From CAYLZW01 sp964388085 (GTDB lineage: Bacteria; Myxococcota; UBA727; CAYLZW01): 10,149 nucleotides of DNA. Where the stretch lies: assembly GCA_964388085.1 (NCBI GenBank), contig CAYLZW010000219.1:1-10149 (forward strand), written 5' to 3'. Under the pieces are notes generated by a model that searched no databases, was not told the DNA's origin, and was given only the letters and a program-made list of their open reading frames with translations. A program made the translations under genes and the position numbers. Shown piece by piece: positions 7,692 to 10,149 of the stretch. The number at the start of each line of letters is the position of its first letter. The stretch's first letter is position 1.

Positions 7692-8255
7692 TCAGGTCGG
7701 CGTCGCCTCGGGGTGCTCCCCTTTGAGCTCCTCCGACCAGGCGTCCGCCAGCTCCTCCTCGGGCAGCGGGATGACGCGCCGGTAGCGGCGGGGCTCGGGC
7801 GCCAAAAAGTACGCGTCCGTGATCTTCGGCGGCCGGTGCGTGAACTCGACCTTCTGCGGCACGAAGCTGCCCTCGAGGAACGCGCCGCTGCCGGTCAGCT
7901 TCATCGTCATGCGCGCCATGATCTCGCCGTCGAGCTTCTGCGCGATGGGCTCGGGGAAGCCCTGCGCCATGAGCGCGCGCACGCCGTGGTCGCGCCTCGA
8001 CAGCCGCAGCGTGCGGCCGACCATGAAGCCGGAGAACTCCTGGTAGCCGCCGCTGACGTCGCGCCGTCCGTTCACGAGCGGCCCCATCTGCCCGAGCGTC
8101 AGCCGCTCCGGACGCCGCTCCTCGTCCTCGTCGTCGTCCTCGAGCGCGCGCTCCCACGTGCCGGCGACGCGAAAGATCAGGGTCGATAGCAGCCAGATCG
8201 CGAGCAGACCCGCGGCGCCCGAGAGGATCGCGATGCGCAAGGTATCGCCGTCCAT
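7692..8255 (-). CDS. Unrecognised single-pass membrane protein
   Basis: The protein has 187 residues and no family I recognise. A short N-terminus is followed by one transmembrane helix (about 7-30), a highly acidic stretch (ALEDDDEDEE, 37-46), then a soluble domain of about 135 residues with well-defined Gly/Pro/aromatic positions (LGQMGPLVNGRRDVSGGYQEF, split across 55-75; FVPQKVEFTHRPPKI, 131-145), which suggests a real conserved fold. The frame is open to an ATG at 8339, but that start lies inside the upstream VWA lipoprotein gene and would add a basic, non-hydrophobic leader. ATG 8255 is chosen because the membrane helix follows it; only a weak G-rich site precedes it. The gap to the VWA lipoprotein gene is 35 bp, so the two are probably cotranscribed. 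It converges with the nucleotidyltransferase gene with an 18-bp gap and no visible terminator. Confidence 0.75.
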   Translation of the reverse strand: MDGDTLRIAILSGAAGLLAIWLLSTLIFRVAGTWERALEDDDEDEERRPERLTLGQMGPLVNGRRDVSGGYQEFSGFMVGRTLRLSRRDHGVRALMAQGFPEPIAQKLDGEIMARMTMKLTGSGAFLEGSFVPQKVEFTHRPPKITDAYFLAPEPRRYRRVIPLPEEELADAWSEELKGEHPEATPT

Positions 8256-8290
8256 ACGGACGCGCCCCCAATCAGAAGCGGCGGCGCCGC

Positions 8291-9841
8291 CTACTCTTCG
8301 GTGGTCTCTTCTTCGCTCTCGGCGGGGGAGCTGCCGCAATAGGCTTGCTCGCCATCGCGGTTCGCGAGCGCGTTCACGTTGATGGTGTCTCCCGGCTGCG
8401 GGCGCGCGTCGCCATAGAAGGTGATCGTGAGGTCACCATCGTACTGCCAGCCGCTCTTTCCCTCGGTGTCCTCGCCGTCGGGAATCCTCAGCATCTGTGT
8501 CGGCTCGCTGTCGCCCTGTCGCGTGATCTCGACGATGATGGCGGCGGAATTCGCCGGCTTCTTGCCGAGGCGCACCTGGTTCGGCGCCGCGATGAACTTC
8601 GCGATGTCGAGCATGGTGTTGCGGAAGCTCTCGAAGCAGATGGAGTCGTTCAGAAACCGGTTCGGCCCGAGCTCGCGCGCGAACTGGATGTAGCGCGTAC
8701 CGGGGTCTGCAGTGCAGCACTGGTAGTCTCGATCCGGCGAGCAGAGGCCATTGGTCCCCGTCTGGTTCGAGTTGCCTCCCGACTCGAAGCAACCGCCCAC
8801 GGGTGTGCCGTCACCGGCGACCGTACAACCTCCGGCGACCAGCTCGCCGTTCTCGTTCGGCAGCGCGCCTGCGATCACCGCGACGGAGACCTGATTCTCG
8901 TCGTCTTTGTAGTTCTTCAAGAAGCTCGAGTAACGCGTTGTGGGCGCGAGCTCGCCGAGCCGGTCGTAGCAGAATGCCGGCGAGTAGAGCGCCTGGTCTT
9001 TGAAGCTCTCGACCGTATTGTCGCACGATTCGTCCTCGTTCTCATCCCTGAGGCCAAACTGGCCGTCGACGTGGCTGCAGTCGTCCTCGTCAGTCAGGAA
9101 GATGACAACGAGCTTGGCCTCATCGCGCAAGAAGGTGTCGAGATCACTTCCGCAGCCGGGAGCGCGCGAGGAATTCGGATCGAGGAAGATCTGCATGGCG
9201 TCGAGGCCACGCTCGTAAGCGGAGCCGAAGGTTTGGACGTTGTCCAGAATGTTGGCGAACTTCTCGCCGACGTCCTGGTCGCCTCGCTGCAGAACACGGC
9301 TGTTTGCGCGATCACTGTGATCGAAGGGCTGCAGGCAGCCTCGCTGTGGACGCCGGCCCCAACCTGTCTCGACCTCGCCGGAGCAGCCGCCATATCCGGG
9401 CGTCTCGGCGATGTCGTAGCGGTCATCACACTGGCCAACGTCCGTCGTGATGACGCCAAGTCGCCAGTCATTGTCGTAGGCAGCCAGGAGTTGCACGAAG
9501 CCGCACTCCGACGCGAGCTGCCGCACCAACTCATCGTCCGGGTTCTTGTACTCCGCCTGGACGTTGTTCACGTCGATGGGGCAGTCGGGATCGAAGAAGT
9601 TCTCAACAAGGTTCGCCTGCTCCTCGCACATGGAGCCGGAGTTATCGACGACGATGAGGATGTCCGCCGGGACGTCGACGTCGATGGGCGTCTCGCTGCG
9701 GATCTCCGTCGTGCAGTCGCGCGGCACGACCTCGAAGACGTGCTTGTTACACGAGCCGAGACCGACCGACGCGCCGGCAGCGGTGAGCGCGATGAGCGCC
9801 AGGCGCACACGCGGGGTCGAGCGGATCGTGGACTTCCTCAT
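8291..9841 (-). CDS. Cysteine-rich VWA-domain lipoprotein (CglB-like class)
   Basis: The protein has 516 residues. A basic n-region and hydrophobic core (12-27) lead to the lipobox LGSC, with Cys31 as the lipidated residue. The VWA domain begins at about 59 with the complete MIDAS motif DNSGS (66-70), preceded by ILIVV; the later FLTDEDD (249-255 area, Thr250/Asp251) supplies another typical strand-end acidic site. Eighteen cysteines besides the lipid one suggest many disulfides. A beta-rich C-terminal region (about 420-505) follows and the end is acidic. Such VWA lipoproteins are numerous in Myxococcota; CglB, the gliding adhesin of M. xanthus, is one member (about 416 residues, also Cys-rich). 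Assignment as a CglB ortholog is not shown. The start at 9841 has GAGGTG (9846-9851) upstream, whereas ATGs at 9856 and 9958 would bury the signal peptide. It should be anchored in the outer membrane, facing periplasm or surface. Confidence 0.9.
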   Translation of the reverse strand: MRKSTIRSTPRVRLALIALTAAGASVGLGSCNKHVFEVVPRDCTTEIRSETPIDVDVPADILIVVDNSGSMCEEQANLVENFFDPDCPIDVNNVQAEYKNPDDELVRQLASECGFVQLLAAYDNDWRLGVITTDVGQCDDRYDIAETPGYGGCSGEVETGWGRRPQRGCLQPFDHSDRANSRVLQRGDQDVGEKFANILDNVQTFGSAYERGLDAMQIFLDPNSSRAPGCGSDLDTFLRDEAKLVVIFLTDEDDCSHVDGQFGLRDENEDESCDNTVESFKDQALYSPAFCYDRLGELAPTTRYSSFLKNYKDDENQVSVAVIAGALPNENGELVAGGCTVAGDGTPVGGCFESGGNSNQTGTNGLCSPDRDYQCCTADPGTRYIQFARELGPNRFLNDSICFESFRNTMLDIAKFIAAPNQVRLGKKPANSAAIIVEITRQGDSEPTQMLRIPDGEDTEGKSGWQYDGDLTITFYGDARPQPGDTINVNALANRDGEQAYCGSSPAESEEETTEE

Positions 9842-9982
9842 CGAGCACCTCGCCATCGGCCTGTGGTCAGCCTTCCGATCGCACGGACAGGCTACCACCC
9901 GCGGGTATAGCGCGTCCTGTTCCGCGCCTGCCCGCGGCCCCGGTCGAACCAGCAACAAGCTGAAATCACTGCGTTTTGGTGC
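9842..9982 (-). promoter_or_regulatory. Leader of the VWA lipoprotein gene with a perfect 10-bp palindrome
   Basis: This 141-bp gap separates the lipoprotein gene from the gene entering at the right. It contains the perfect palindrome ACCCGCGGGT (9897-9906) next to TATACC on the minus strand, which could be a -10-like box overlapped by an operator. No convincing -35 and no terminator for the right-hand gene were seen. The site is 56 bp before the ATG. Confidence 0.35.
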
Positions 9983-10149
9983 TCAGAACACATCGAGCGC
10001 GCTGACCGTGTCCTGCAAGCGCTTCACTACATCGGGCGAGAGCGTGTCGCGTGCCTCGAACAAGGCGAAGTCGAGCAGGATCGTCAGGCCGGCCTCCATG
10101 GCGTCCTTGCCACCCTCGGCGAACTGCGCCTGCAGCTCGAGCTGCTCGG
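9983..10149 (-). CDS. C-terminal fragment of an unknown protein (5' end outside window)
   Basis: An open minus-strand frame enters from the right edge and ends at a TGA (9985-9983), giving the last 54 residues of a protein. They are helical and free of cysteines: EQLELQAQFAEGGKDAMEAG, then a hydrophobic helix around LTILLDFALFEA and a final VVKRLQDTVSALDVF. Codon bias is typical of the other genes, which supports coding. The family cannot be identified from this piece. It is on the same strand as the VWA lipoprotein gene, 141 bp upstream of it. Confidence 0.6.
   Translation of the reverse strand, partial: EQLELQAQFAEGGKDAMEAGLTILLDFALFEARDTLSPDVVKRLQDTVSALDVF

Noticed and set aside
8280..8291. 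GGCGGCGCCGCC palindrome as a terminator after the VWA lipoprotein gene
   Set aside because: No loop and no T-run, and it touches the stop codon; simple GC-rich self-complementarity.
8345..9910. 521-codon plus-strand open frame
   Set aside because: Antisense to the VWA lipoprotein, which has lipobox, MIDAS and ribosome site. The plus frame has only Val/Arg/Glu-rich shadow sequence.

Overview
The window is very GC-rich, with dense genes and strong G/C bias at third codon positions. That bias produces long antisense shadow ORFs. Together with a Myxococcota-type outer-membrane gene cluster and two von Willebrand A (VWA) proteins, it points to a myxobacterium or close relative (Myxococcota, perhaps a Polyangia-like lineage). 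No RNA genes, CRISPR arrays, insertion sequences or prophage genes were seen.

Layout: (1) 1-2769, minus strand: a tight four-gene operon read right to left. It encodes a Cys-rich lipoprotein, two paralogous outer-membrane beta-barrel proteins, and the N-terminal part of a periplasmic repeat (TPR-like) protein that runs off the left edge. Order and protein types match the gltK-gltB-gltA-gltC cluster of the Myxococcus xanthus gliding (Agl/Glt) machinery. (2) 2770-3091: a 322-bp divergent intergenic region holding a 13-bp direct repeat. (3) 3092-6980, plus strand: a probable operon of a membrane-anchored VWA protein, an unrecognised polytopic membrane protein with a helical tail, a secreted DUF192 protein and a gamma-carbonic-anhydrase-like hexapeptide-repeat protein. 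A nucleotidyltransferase-fold protein (7032-7673) follows on the same strand with an ambiguous start. (4) 7692-9841, minus strand: a 516-aa Cys-rich VWA lipoprotein followed by a small single-pass membrane protein. (5) 9983-10149: the C-terminal end of another minus-strand gene entering from the right.

The most interesting reading concerns cell-surface biology. In M. xanthus the Glt outer-membrane module works with CglB, a Cys-rich VWA lipoprotein adhesin. Here a gltKBAC-like operon lies about 5.5 kb from a Cys-rich VWA lipoprotein with an intact MIDAS motif, and a second, membrane-anchored VWA protein is divergently transcribed next to the glt-like operon. A functional link is a hypothesis from domain content and proximity, not something the sequence proves.
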